Positions 43,782 to 51,851 of a stretch of 64,000 nt of DNA are shown here, piece after piece (within the stretch, counting starts at the first letter, position 1; the number at the start of each line of letters is the position of its first letter). Below the pieces are notes generated by a model, which worked only from the letters and a program-made list of their open reading frames with translations, made no database searches and was not told where the DNA came from. The position numbers and the translations under genes are program-made. The stretch comes from Halomonas alimentaria (GTDB lineage Bacteria; Pseudomonadota; Gammaproteobacteria; Pseudomonadales; Halomonadaceae): the NCBI RefSeq assembly GCF_009902005.1, contig NZ_WUTT01000001.1:2074227-2138226 (forward strand). Direction: 5' to 3'.

Positions 43782-45515
43782 CTAATTTTTTATGCTGTGA
43801 GTTTCACGAGAGCCTGGGAAAAGGTGATGTGATTGCTTTAAAAATTTCTCGAAGCTTTGTGTTTTCCCGAGGAGGTTGGAGGAAATAATAATGTTTATAT
43901 ATAGTTCATGATTGGGGTAAGTCTTTCTTGCCTTTTCTGCCCAAATAAAGTAGTCTTCCATGAGTTCATGAATTCTCATTTCAGATGCGGCATGAAATTG
44001 TTGTGACATTGCAATTGATTCAAGTGTGTGTCCTATTCCGAAGGGGTTGATTATTTTTGTTAGCACATTGAATTCTTGCCCTTGAGTTTCAATATAGGTC
44101 TTAGTCTGCCAGAGGGTATGTAAGTGCGTTCCCATAAAAACTCCCAGCGCCACCGGTATCAGTCCTCCCCCTAGCCGAACTCCAAACGTATACTTGTTCT
44201 CCTTTTTCTTCTCCCTCGAGCACCTATTTTCTGCCATTCCCATTAGCATCAAAAACACCAACCAATGTGCCTGACTATGGTAGAAGGGCAGTTCCAGCAT
44301 GTTGTGAATGATCAATGGCAACATAAGTGCCACCAGTAGAAGCTTTTCCCCATTCGGCCCCTTGGTCACCAACCGCCAAAGCATCCAACTACCGAAACCA
44401 ATCAGCCCCAGCAGCGGCAGTAGCCCGCCCTCGATGCCCCAGTAGAGCAATTCGTTATGCGGATGGGCGTAGGTCTGTGTGATGATGGGATCGACGATCT
44501 CCGGCTGGTTGCGTGGCAGGGCGGCGCGCCAGTCGGCGAAGCTGTGCAGGAAGTCATGCTGAAAGCGGCCATAGCCCCAGCCGGTCAGTGGCTCCTCCAG
44601 AATCATCTTCAGGCTATGCAGGTAGACCGGGATGCGCTCGCCGCCACCCTGTTCCAGCTTGCGGGCCACTGCGCCGCCACCTTCCGTTGTCAGCATGAAT
44701 AGCACAGCGGCGATCGCGGTGCCGGCGAGCAGGGCGCCACTCCATTGCAGGAATCGACGACGATCCTGATGCCACAGGTAGCCCATCACCAGCGGCACGG
44801 CGATCAGAGTGCCCAGAAAGCCACTGCGCGAGGCGATGGTAAGCAGCAGGAAGGGAATAAACAGCGGTGCGAGCAGGGTAATGCCGCGTTGGACGTTGCT
44901 GCGTGCCTCGGCAAACAACCAGGCGGAGATTACTAACCCCGTTGCCAGGAAGCTCGCCATCACGTTGACCTGCTGGAAGACACCATACGGCCGGCCGGTC
45001 TCGACGGGGTAGCCCAGCCAGTTGCCCGGTTCCAGCACGAAGTGCTGCACATAGCCGAAGGCTGTCTCCAGTAGCACGCCGGAGAGGATCGCCATGCCGA
45101 TCCACCACCAGTCGCGGCGGGTGAGCTGCAACTGGGCGATGCCCAGCAGTAGGATGGCCCCGGCGGTAACCGTCAGCATGCGGGGCAGGGCGATCAACGA
45201 GGCCTCGTTCCAGCTCCACAGGAAGGGAAGCCATAGCGCCAGAAGCAGCAGCCCCAGCCCCTTGTGGAAGGCGCTGAAGCGGATTACCCCGCGGCTCGCC
45301 GGCCACATGGCGATGGCCATCATCACCCCGAAGCCCATCCATACCGCGGCGTTGTGGGGCATGCGCAGCCCGGTGCCGCCCAGGTTGGGGAAGGTGACGT
45401 GCAACAGCACGGTAAAGGTGAAGAAGGCGGTGATGATAAACGCCTTGCGCAGGCGCGGGTTGGGTGCCTGGTCATCAGGCGCGGAGTGGTTCAAGGCCTC
45501 ATCGGCGGCATGCAT
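43782..45515 (-). CDS. PglL/TfpO-type O-oligosaccharyltransferase (Wzy_C ligase)
   Basis: 577 residues with about 12 membrane helices. The Wzy_C/O-antigen-ligase loop contains QTYAHPHNELLYWGIEGGLL with the conserved His, and YGVFQQVNVMASFLATG is a typical PglL-group segment. PglL and TfpO enzymes transfer a lipid-linked glycan to Ser/Thr of pilin in the periplasm. Convergent position next to pilA supports pilin as substrate, and PglC/PglE/PglF-like genes at 31.9-38.1 kb could make the glycan. Codons 430-577 are much more AT-rich than the rest. Confidence 0.85.
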   Translation of the reverse strand: MHAADEALNHSAPDDQAPNPRLRKAFIITAFFTFTVLLHVTFPNLGGTGLRMPHNAAVWMGFGVMMAIAMWPASRGVIRFSAFHKGLGLLLLALWLPFLWSWNEASLIALPRMLTVTAGAILLLGIAQLQLTRRDWWWIGMAILSGVLLETAFGYVQHFVLEPGNWLGYPVETGRPYGVFQQVNVMASFLATGLVISAWLFAEARSNVQRGITLLAPLFIPFLLLTIASRSGFLGTLIAVPLVMGYLWHQDRRRFLQWSGALLAGTAIAAVLFMLTTEGGGAVARKLEQGGGERIPVYLHSLKMILEEPLTGWGYGRFQHDFLHSFADWRAALPRNQPEIVDPIITQTYAHPHNELLYWGIEGGLLPLLGLIGFGSWMLWRLVTKGPNGEKLLLVALMLPLIIHNMLELPFYHSQAHWLVFLMLMGMAENRCSREKKKENKYTFGVRLGGGLIPVALGVFMGTHLHTLWQTKTYIETQGQEFNVLTKIINPFGIGHTLESIAMSQQFHAASEMRIHELMEDYFIWAEKARKTYPNHELYINIIISSNLLGKTQSFEKFLKQSHHLFPGSRETHSIKN

Positions 45516-45590
45516 GGCGGTTCCCTGACATGAAGGACTTGGAGCTGTAGCGATTTGTAACTGGTAGTGTCACGTTTGCAGGCGTCGAGC

Positions 45591-45635
45591 GCAATCGGGG
45601 ACAGACCCTGATCGCAATCGGGGACAGACCCTGAT
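45591..45635 (+). repeat. Tandem pair of GGGGACAGACCC repeats
   Basis: Two copies of GCAATCGGGGACAGACCCTG spaced 23 bases apart. Same family as the repeats flanking the RAYT gene at 48.2-50.2 kb. They lie upstream of the phasin gene, in a 248-base gap otherwise without features. Confidence 0.9.
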
Positions 45636-45763
45636 TGTCGCTGCGGGTTCTGCCGGGCAGCCGATGTTGCACTGCACAATCATGGGTGCTATTGTTGCGT
45701 TGCAGCAGAGCGGGGCCTTCATCCTGAGATCCCGTTCCCATCAGCCAGAACCGGGAGTTCACC

Positions 45764-46219
45764 ATGACCAACGCCTTCAACTTCGATTCCAAGCAATTCG
45801 ACACCGCTCAGCTCGAGTCGCTGTTCTTCGCCCCGGCCCGCGCCTATGCCGCGCTGTCCATCGACCTGACCGAGAAGCTGGTCAACGCCCAGCTCGAGGC
45901 CACCAAGGCCTACACCGACACCAGCCTGGCGCAGCTGCGCAACCTGGTGGAAGTGAAAGACGCCGAGGGCCTCAAGAGCTACCTGGAAGGCCAGCAGCAG
46001 GTCGCCAAGGAGCTGACCGAGCGCCTGAAGGGCGACGCCGAGAAGGTCGTGGCCCTGCAGCAGGAGTTCGTGCAGGAGAGCCAGAAGCTGACCGAGAGCA
46101 GCGTCAAGCAGGTGCAGGAATCTGCCAAGCAGGTCACCGAGTCTGCCGCCAGCGCCACCAGCAAGGCCGCCAAGGAAGCCGCCCCGGCTGCCAAGGCCAA
46201 GACTGCCGCCCAGGCGTAA
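45764..46219 (+). CDS. Phasin family protein
   Basis: 151 residues, rich in Ala, Lys, Glu and Gln. The core LESLFFAPARAYAALSIDLT followed by an amphipathic helix region (LEATKAYTDTSLAQLRNLVE) fits Phasin_2. The C-terminal 40 residues are Ala/Lys-rich repeats (SATSKAAKEAAPAAKAK), common in this family. Phasins coat polyhydroxyalkanoate granules and control their number and size. It is monocistronic, with a strong terminator. Confidence 0.93.
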   Translation: MTNAFNFDSKQFDTAQLESLFFAPARAYAALSIDLTEKLVNAQLEATKAYTDTSLAQLRNLVEVKDAEGLKSYLEGQQQVAKELTERLKGDAEKVVALQQEFVQESQKLTESSVKQVQESAKQVTESAASATSKAAKEAAPAAKAKTAAQA

Positions 46220-46260
46220 GTCTCCGGCCCGCACTGCGGGCTGATAGAGCTGGAAGACCC

Positions 46261-46303
46261 CAACAGGCCGCCGATCATATGATCGGCGGCCTGTTGTGTT
46301 TTT
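46261..46303 (+). terminator. Phasin terminator
   Basis: A perfect 36-base palindrome (arms start CAACAGGCCGCCGATCAT) followed by TGTTTTT; unusually long perfect stem. Confidence 0.95.
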
Positions 46304-46310
46304 GGGTCTT

Positions 46311-46334
46311 AATCGGGGACAGACCCCAATTTCT
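46311..46334 (+). repeat. GGGGACAGACCCC repeat split by ISL3 element
   Basis: AATCGGGGACAGACCCC followed by CAATTTCT, the 8-bp target that is duplicated on the other side of the ISL3 element. Confidence 0.9.
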
Positions 46335-47664
46335 GGTTCTTCGCAGACTGGCGTGAAAGCGAAGCAATCTTAGGAAAAGGCGGGGATAGAGAAACGGCGG
46401 TAAATCCGAGTAAGCTGATATTCGCCAAAACGTCAGCCTACGGATACCGCCGTTGCCATGGATGCTACCCCGCTCTGCCTATTCTGGAAAGGTTTCACCG
46501 TCGCTCACCACGCATTTCTGGATGAGCAAACGCTACGCCTCACGCTGGCCCCTGATGACAGGGTCCCTCCCGTCTGCAGCGGCTGTGACCACGCCTGCTT
46601 CCTCGTTCATGACGTGCACCATCGTCGCGTCCGTGAGGCACCGTTGCTGATTTACCGGGTGGAGCTGGAGGTGCCGGTGCGTCGCCTGCGCTGTCCCGTC
46701 TGTGGCCCAACACGCGAACGCATTGACTGGTTGCCGGGCCGCTCACCGGTGACCACGACGCTGCGGCAGTGGGTGGAGCGTCTGGTGACGTTGCTGCCGA
46801 TCCGGCATGTCGCCGATTTGGTCGGCCTGCACTGGCATACCGTCAAGACCATCGACAAGAAGCGCCTGCAGCGTGACTTGCCGGCGCCGGATCCGACCCG
46901 GTTGCGGCGCCTGATGATGGACGAGTTCGCCCTGCACAAGGGGCACCGCTACGCCACGGTGATCGCCTGTGCTGACACCCAGCAGGTGGTGTGGGTCGGC
47001 GAAGGCCGCTCCCGCGAGGCGATCCGGCCGTTCTTCGAATGGCTGGGCGAGGCGCGTGAACAGATCGAGGCGGTCGCCATGGACATGAACGCCTCCTTCG
47101 ATCTCGAAGTGAAAGCCCAGTGTCCCAATGCCGAGGTGGTCTACGATCGCTTCCATGTGGTGGCCAAGTACGGGCGCGAGGTGATGGACCGGGTGCGCGT
47201 CGATCAGGCCAATCAGCTACGCGACGACAAGGCGGCCCGCAAGGTTATCAAGGGCAGCCGCTGGCTGCTGCTACGCAACCAGGACAACCTCAAGCCGGAG
47301 CAGGCGGTGAAGCTGGAAGAGCTGCTGGCCGCCAATGCCTCACTGACCAAGGTTTATCTGCTCAAGGACCAGCTCAAGACACTGTGGTTTGCCGAGGACG
47401 AGGCGACGGCACGCAGCGGTTGGCAAGAGTGGGCCGGTATGGCGTTGAGCAGCGGCATCGACGCCCTGATCCGCTTCACCCGGAAGCTGGAACCCTACCT
47501 GGACGGTATCGTCTCCAGTGCTCGCCACCGGCTGAACACCAGCGTGCTCGAGGGCATGAACAACCGGATCAAGGTCATCAAAAGGATGGCCTATGGGTAC
47601 CGCGACACGGAATACTTCTTCCTGAAGATCCGTGCCGCGTTTCCCGGCAAAATGCGATGAACCC
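46335..47664 (+). mobile_element. ISL3-family insertion sequence with 8-bp target duplication
   Basis: 1330 bp. Terminal repeats GGTTCTTCGCA (left) and GGTTCATCGCA (right, inverted). CAATTTCT is present at 46327-46334 and again at 47665-47672, the target length usual for ISL3. It is inserted in a GGGGACAGACCCC repeat. Intact transposase, so possibly recent and active. Confidence 0.95.
46458..47660 (+). CDS. ISL3-family transposase
   Basis: 400 residues. A zinc-ribbon N-terminus (VCSGCDHAC, LRCPVCGPTRERIDW), a helix-turn-helix region (ADLVGLHWHTVKTIDKKRL), then the DDE core with MMDEFALHKGHRYATV (first Asp), AVAMDMNASFDLEVKAQCP (second Asp) and VLEGMNNRIKVIKRMAYGYR (Glu). The stop overlaps the right terminal repeat. 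No frameshift is seen. Confidence 0.95.
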   Translation: MDATPLCLFWKGFTVAHHAFLDEQTLRLTLAPDDRVPPVCSGCDHACFLVHDVHHRRVREAPLLIYRVELEVPVRRLRCPVCGPTRERIDWLPGRSPVTTTLRQWVERLVTLLPIRHVADLVGLHWHTVKTIDKKRLQRDLPAPDPTRLRRLMMDEFALHKGHRYATVIACADTQQVVWVGEGRSREAIRPFFEWLGEAREQIEAVAMDMNASFDLEVKAQCPNAEVVYDRFHVVAKYGREVMDRVRVDQANQLRDDKAARKVIKGSRWLLLRNQDNLKPEQAVKLEELLAANASLTKVYLLKDQLKTLWFAEDEATARSGWQEWAGMALSSGIDALIRFTRKLEPYLDGIVSSARHRLNTSVLEGMNNRIKVIKRMAYGYRDTEYFFLKIRAAFPGKMR

Positions 47665-47742
47665 AATTTCTCACCATGCCGTCGTTTGGCGTATGAAGGA
47701 TCCGCTATGCTTGAGTAGCTTGGGCTTTTCTGGGGAGTGGTG

Positions 47743-47979
47743 ATGCCAACCGTCCTGCGCTGTGATGGCTACAGGTTCTATTTCTACAGCCATGAGCCCG
47801 ATGAACCGCCCCATGTACATGTCGACCACGGCAGTGCGACGGCCAAGGTATGGCTGCATGATGCGGTGGTTGCGCGTAATATTGGATTTTCTGCCAAGGA
47901 GCTCGGTCGGATACAGCGGATGGTCCGTGAGCGTGAGCAAGAATTGCGGGAGGCATGGCATGCATTCTTTGGTATCTGA
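47743..47979 (+). CDS. DUF4160-family small protein
   Basis: 78 residues from ATG 47743 (GGGGAG upstream; two in-frame GTG codons precede it). FYFYSHEPDEPPHVHVDHGS followed by AKVWL is the DUF4160 signature. DUF4160 genes are regularly followed by a DUF2442 gene, as here with a 20-base overlap; the pair is regarded as a probable toxin-antitoxin-like unit. No demonstrated activity is known to me. Confidence 0.85.
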   Translation: MPTVLRCDGYRFYFYSHEPDEPPHVHVDHGSATAKVWLHDAVVARNIGFSAKELGRIQRMVREREQELREAWHAFFGI

Positions 47980-48220
47980 CAACGACCTGCGAGTCATGAG
48001 CGTGCAAATCGATGATAATCGTCTCACCGTCGAACTGATGGATGGTAGAGCGATCTCCGTGCCACTGGCCTGGTTCCCGCGGCTCTGCTCGGCGACTCCA
48101 GCGCAACGTAACAACTGGGAGCTTGCTGGCGGTGGTTACGGCATCCATTGGCCCGACCTTGATGAGGATCTAAGCACCGAGGGCCTGCTGAAGGGCGCCA
48201 GGGCACCTCATCCTGCCTAA
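47960..48220 (+). CDS. DUF2442-family small protein
   Basis: 86 residues from ATG 47960. LTVELMDGRAISVPLAWFPR then GYGIHWPDLDEDLSTEGLL is the DUF2442 pattern. It overlaps the DUF4160 gene and ends 10 bases before the left repeat of the RAYT element. Probable partner, perhaps antitoxin, of the DUF4160 protein. Confidence 0.85.
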   Translation: MHSLVSDNDLRVMSVQIDDNRLTVELMDGRAISVPLAWFPRLCSATPAQRNNWELAGGGYGIHWPDLDEDLSTEGLLKGARAPHPA

Positions 48221-48230
48221 TCGGCATGCC

Positions 48231-49067
48231 TAATCGGGGACAGACCCCCATTTCAGTCGACATCCGGTGGCGGCTTGGGCTTGCGGCCGGGCGTTCCCGG
48301 TACGGTGCGGCGTCCCAGCAGCTCGGCGACCTGTTGCTGGAAGTGCGTTGTGCCCAGCACCAGGCCGCTGTGGGTGACCCGACGGATCTCGTCGATCCGG
48401 TCTTTCGCCAGCTGACCACGAAACAGCTCGCGGTAGGCCTGACGCCGCGCGGCGGAGGAGGCGCCCAGGTCGTGCAGGGCAGCATGTGGCGTGACGATGG
48501 GGTCGGGGCTGCCCTGGGCGTTGGCGGCGTAGCTCGACCAGCGGTAGTCGGCAGGATGGGCCACCATGCCGGCCCGCACCGGGTTGAGCTCGATATAGGC
48601 ATGGCAGGTCAGCAGGTAGCGGAATTCTCCCACCAGGCATGAGCGGAAACGACCCTCGAAGAGCGCGCCGGTACGCCGATAGCGGCGGTTGAAGCGTTGT
48701 GCATAGACCTGGCCGAGGCGTTTCATCATGGCGCTGATGGCTTGCGGGTCGCCCCGTGGCGTGGCCAGCAGATGGACGTGGTTGGTCATCAGCACGTAGG
48801 CGTGGATGGCGATGCCGTTGTCGTGGCTAGCCTCCTCGAGCAGCTGCAGGTAGGCCAGGCAGTCTTCGGGGTCGGCGAAGCAGACGCTGCGGTTGTGGCC
48901 CCGCTGGATCAGATGCAGCGGGGTGCCGGGAAGCAGCAGGCGGGCGCGACGGGTCATGGCGTTGCTCGTGACGGCGGCGGTTGCTGTCAGCGTCGACCAT
49001 GCAGGGGACGATGGCCGTCAGTGAAAATCGACGGTAGCTGGGTTAATCGGGGACAGACCCCCATTTC
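48231..49067 (-). mobile_element. RAYT element bounded by direct GGGGACAGACCCCC repeats
   Basis: TAATCGGGGACAGACCCCC at 48231 and again at 49043, in the same orientation, flank a REP-associated tyrosine transposase gene. Each repeat can fold as GGGG-ACAGA-CCCC, the kind of short imperfect hairpin that RAYT enzymes recognise. Confidence 0.75.
48253..48957 (-). CDS. REP-associated tyrosine transposase (RAYT, Y1_Tnp/HUH)
   Basis: 234 residues. MTRRARLLLPGTPLHLIQRG starts the IS200-like domain; the metal-binding HUH pair is MTNHVHLLAT and the catalytic Tyr lies in CHAYIELNPVRAGMV. RAYTs are domesticated relatives of IS200/IS605 transposases that cut and join REP hairpins as single strands. The C-terminal 60 residues are a family-specific basic extension. 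The stop codon lies within the flanking repeat. Apparently intact. Confidence 0.92.
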   Translation of the reverse strand: MTRRARLLLPGTPLHLIQRGHNRSVCFADPEDCLAYLQLLEEASHDNGIAIHAYVLMTNHVHLLATPRGDPQAISAMMKRLGQVYAQRFNRRYRRTGALFEGRFRSCLVGEFRYLLTCHAYIELNPVRAGMVAHPADYRWSSYAANAQGSPDPIVTPHAALHDLGASSAARRQAYRELFRGQLAKDRIDEIRRVTHSGLVLGTTHFQQQVAELLGRRTVPGTPGRKPKPPPDVD

Positions 49068-49095
49068 CCTTTTCCCTCTTCGCACGCTGCCCAAA

Positions 49096-49410
49096 TCAGC
49101 TTGGGGTATGTGGCCGAGAGAGTGGTTCGATGGCCAGTCGCAGCCCCAGGGCATTAGCGACCTTGCTGATGGTAGAGAAAGCGGGGTTGCCTTCCCCGGA
49201 GAGCGCCTTGTAAAGCCCTTCCCGGCTCATGCCGACTTGCTTGGCCAACTGGCTCATGTTGCGGGCGCGGGCGATATCGCCCAGCGCGGCGGCGAGAAGA
49301 GCAGGGTCGTTCTCTTCCATCACCGCTTCCAGATAGGCGGCGATTTCCTCCTCGGTCTGGAGGTACTCGGCAGTGTCGTAGTGGGTGAATGTCACGTGTT
49401 GAGTCCCCAT
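49096..49410 (-). CDS. HigA-like addiction-module antidote (HTH)
   Basis: 104 residues from ATG 49410. YDTAEYLQTEEEIAAYLEAV then a Cro/CI-type helix-turn-helix (MSQLAKQVGMSREGLYKALS) and FSTISKVANALGLRLAIEPL match the probable addiction module antidote family. It follows a truncated RelE/HigB-type toxin remnant by four bases. With the toxin broken, it may persist as an orphan regulator. Confidence 0.85.
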   Translation of the reverse strand: MGTQHVTFTHYDTAEYLQTEEEIAAYLEAVMEENDPALLAAALGDIARARNMSQLAKQVGMSREGLYKALSGEGNPAFSTISKVANALGLRLAIEPLSRPHTPS

Positions 49411-49414
49411 GGGA

Positions 49415-49672
49415 TCACTCCTTCCATTGCGCGGCAATGATTTTGGCCTGTTCGATGTCACGTGGCTGGGTGCTTTTGTCGCCCCCACAGAGTAACACCA
49501 CGACCACTGGGCCTCTGGCCAGGTAGTAGACGCGGTAGCCCGGGCCGAGAGGAATACGCAATTCCGATATGCCTTCGCCTACTGGCTTTACGTCGCCAGG
49601 GTTGCCCAGACTGAGCCGCCTGAGGCGGGCGGCAATCTTGGTACGTGCTCGCGTATCACGGAGGCTCCGTAG
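49415..49672 (-). pseudogene. RelE/HigB-type toxin, 5'-truncated
   Basis: 85 codons remain, from LRDTRARTKIAARLRRLSLG through LRIPLGPGYRVYYLARG and LLCGGDKSTQPRDIEQAK to the stop just before the antitoxin start. The addiction module killer family normally has about 15 more N-terminal residues and a start codon; here the frame runs into a TGA upstream and no start codon is available. The break lies next to an inverted repeat (49717-49754), perhaps the site of rearrangement. Confidence 0.8.
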
Positions 49673-49716
49673 TCATTGATCAAAGACATCGGTCTTTATG
49701 AGCTCGATCATATGTC

Positions 49717-49754
49717 AACTGTAGTTGGCATGTTTATGGGTGTCAACTACAGTT
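49717..49754. repeat. 11-bp inverted repeat near the toxin breakpoint
   Basis: AACTGTAGTTG and CAACTACAGTT separated by 16 bases. Could be the old operator of the toxin-antitoxin genes or a leftover mobile-element end. Confidence 0.6.
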
Positions 49755-49785
49755 TACACATGGTCGGTAATCTCGGTACGGTACC

Positions 49786-50154
49786 TAATCGGGGACAGCC
49801 CCCCATTTCGCTGATGGCTTGCGGGTCGCCCCGTGGCGTGGCCAGCAGATGGACGTGGTTGGTCATCAGCACGTAGGCGTGGATGGCGATGCCGTTGTCG
49901 TGGCTGGCCTCCTCGAGCAGCTGCAGGTAGGCCAGGCAGTCTTCGGGGTCGGCGAAGCAGACGCTGCGGTTGTGGTCCCGCTGGATCAGATGCAGCGGGG
50001 TGCCGGGAAGCAGCAGACGGGCGCGACGGGTCATGGCGTTGCTCGTGACGGCGGCGGTTGCTGTCAGCGTCGACCATGAAAGGGGCGATGGCCGTCAGTG
50101 AGAGTCGACGGTAGCTGTAGGTGATTCGCTAATCGGGGTCCGTCCCCGGTTTTC
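49786..50154 (-). mobile_element. Internally deleted RAYT copy with repeat ends
   Basis: Bases 49810 to about 50125 are nearly identical to 48733-49048 of the full RAYT element, without indels in the coding part. About 480 bp of the 3' gene portion is missing; the left repeat (AATCGGGGACAGCCCCCC) joins directly to GCTGATGGC. The right end carries a variant repeat CGGGGTCCGTCCCCG at 50134-50148, which keeps a hairpin through compensating changes. Confidence 0.85.
49810..50034 (-). pseudogene. RAYT 5' fragment
   Basis: The first 75 codons of the RAYT gene, including MTNHVHLLAT, with one clear substitution (IQRD for IQRG). The catalytic Tyr is absent, so it is inactive; the frame continues into unrelated sequence. 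Confidence 0.9.
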
Positions 50155-50198
50155 AACGCCTACACTGTCGGTAACTCACCGGCAGGGAGGCCTCGTGC

Positions 50199-51644
50199 AT
50201 GTCTGGTTATTCTCAGCTTTCCCCTCATCCTTCCCACCATCTTTCTCACCATGGCGGCGCCAGCGGGGTGACCGGCAGCTGCCATCGCCTGCAGATCAGT
50301 GACGACCGTGCGCTGCTGGTAGACTGCGGGCTCTTCCAGGGCCAGGATGCCGACCACGTCGACAGCTTCGAGCAGCTCAAGGTGAGCTTCCCGGTCGATG
50401 ACGTGCTGGCGCTGGTGGTGACCCATGTGCATATCGACCATATCGGCCGGCTGCCCTACCTGCTGGCGGCGGGGTATCGCGGGCCGATCCTCTGCTCGGT
50501 GCCATCGGCGCGGCTGCTGCCACTGGTGATCGAGGATGCGCTGAAGATCGGCTTCACCCGCGACCGGGCGTTGATCGAGCGCTTCCTGGCCGAGGTGGCG
50601 GGGCGGCTGGTGGCGCTTCCCTACCGGGAGTGGCACACCCTGGTGGACGATGCGCGCCACCGGGTGCGAGTCAAGCTCAAGCGCGCCGGGCATATCCTGG
50701 GTTCCTGCTATGTGGAGGTGGATGTGCTCGACCGGCAGCGCGGCGATACCCAGCGCACGCTGTTCTCCGGCGACCTGGGCGCGCCCTATGCGCCGCTGCT
50801 CTCGGCGCCAGAGCCGCCCTGGGGCTGCGACAGCCTGGTGCTGGAGAGCACCTACGGCGATCGCCGCCACGAGGATCGCCGCCACCGCCGCGGGCGGCTC
50901 AAGGCGGCCATCGATCAGGCGCTGGAGAATGGCGGTACGGTGGTGATCCCGGCGTTCAGCATCGGCCGCACCCAGGAGCTGCTTTATGAACTGGAGGCGC
51001 TGATCCATCAGGCGGGCAGCCGACGCTTGCGGGAGCTGGAAATCATCGTCGATTCGCCCCTGGCGGCGCGCTTCACCGAGGTTTATCGCGAGCTCAAGCC
51101 GTGGTGGGACGCCGAGGCCCACGCCCGGCTGCGGGCGGGGCGCCATCCGCTCAGCTTCGAGAATCTTTATACCGTTAGCTCCCACGAGGAACACGAGCGG
51201 ACTGTGGCCTATCTGGCCGAGAGCCATCGCCCGGCGGTGGTGATCGCAGCCAGTGGCATGGTGAGTGGCGGGCGGGTGGTCAACTACCTCAAACGCATGC
51301 TGGGTGACCCGCGTCACTGTGTGCTGTTTACCGGCTACCAGGGCACCGGCACGCCGGGGCGCGATATCCTGCGTTACGGGCCGCGCGGCGGCTGGGTGGC
51401 ACTCGACGGCGAGCGCATCGATATTCGCGCCAGGGTGGAGACGGTCTCGGGCTACTCGGCCCACGCCGATCAGCACGACCTGCTCAACTTCGTGCGCCGT
51501 ATGCGCCGCCCGCCGCGGCATATCCGCCTGGTGCATGGCGAGCGCCACGCCCAGCAGGCGTTGCGCGAGGTGCTGCTGGCCTGGGCGGCAGAGCAAGGGC
51601 ATGTGATGGAGGTGACGCTGGGAGTGGAGCTTGGCGATGGCTGA
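50199..51644 (+). CDS. MBL-fold metallo-hydrolase with beta-CASP/RMMBL domains
   Basis: 481 residues, ATG 50199 with GGGAGG upstream. Metal motif THVHIDHIGRLPYL (HxHxDH), LFSGDLGAPYAPLL (Asp ligand), beta-CASP region with VVIPAFSIGRTQELLYELEA, and RMMBL SGYSAHADQHDLLNF. This arrangement is that of the CPSF73/RNase J-related nucleases commonly found in bacteria as YsiH-like or RNA-specificity-domain hydrolases. It probably acts on RNA in the cytoplasm, with substrate unknown. Its right flank carries a REP inverted pair. Confidence 0.9.
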   Translation: MSGYSQLSPHPSHHLSHHGGASGVTGSCHRLQISDDRALLVDCGLFQGQDADHVDSFEQLKVSFPVDDVLALVVTHVHIDHIGRLPYLLAAGYRGPILCSVPSARLLPLVIEDALKIGFTRDRALIERFLAEVAGRLVALPYREWHTLVDDARHRVRVKLKRAGHILGSCYVEVDVLDRQRGDTQRTLFSGDLGAPYAPLLSAPEPPWGCDSLVLESTYGDRRHEDRRHRRGRLKAAIDQALENGGTVVIPAFSIGRTQELLYELEALIHQAGSRRLRELEIIVDSPLAARFTEVYRELKPWWDAEAHARLRAGRHPLSFENLYTVSSHEEHERTVAYLAESHRPAVVIAASGMVSGGRVVNYLKRMLGDPRHCVLFTGYQGTGTPGRDILRYGPRGGWVALDGERIDIRARVETVSGYSAHADQHDLLNFVRRMRRPPRHIRLVHGERHAQQALREVLLAWAAEQGHVMEVTLGVELGDG

Positions 51645-51680
51645 AATTCCAACAAGGCAATGGCAGTTACCGTGTCGCCC

Positions 51681-51739
51681 TTTGTGGGAGCGCAGATTCT
51701 GCGCGATGGCTGATCGCCGATAAATCGGGCTCCCACAAT
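51681..51739. repeat. REP-like inverted pair (BIME-like)
   Basis: TGTGGGAGCGCAGATTCTGC and its partner form ATCGCCGATAAATCGGGCTC in inverted arrangement, making a complete two-sided unit able to form a long hairpin. Confidence 0.85.
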
Positions 51740-51851
51740 ACCCTTGGCTCTCTGCGATAGACCTGGATTTACCCAACCCGGGTTTTCCCAATATCGGGGC
51801 TAGCTGCGATACTCTGCCGCTGAGCCCGATCACCGTTGCAGGGAGCACGCC

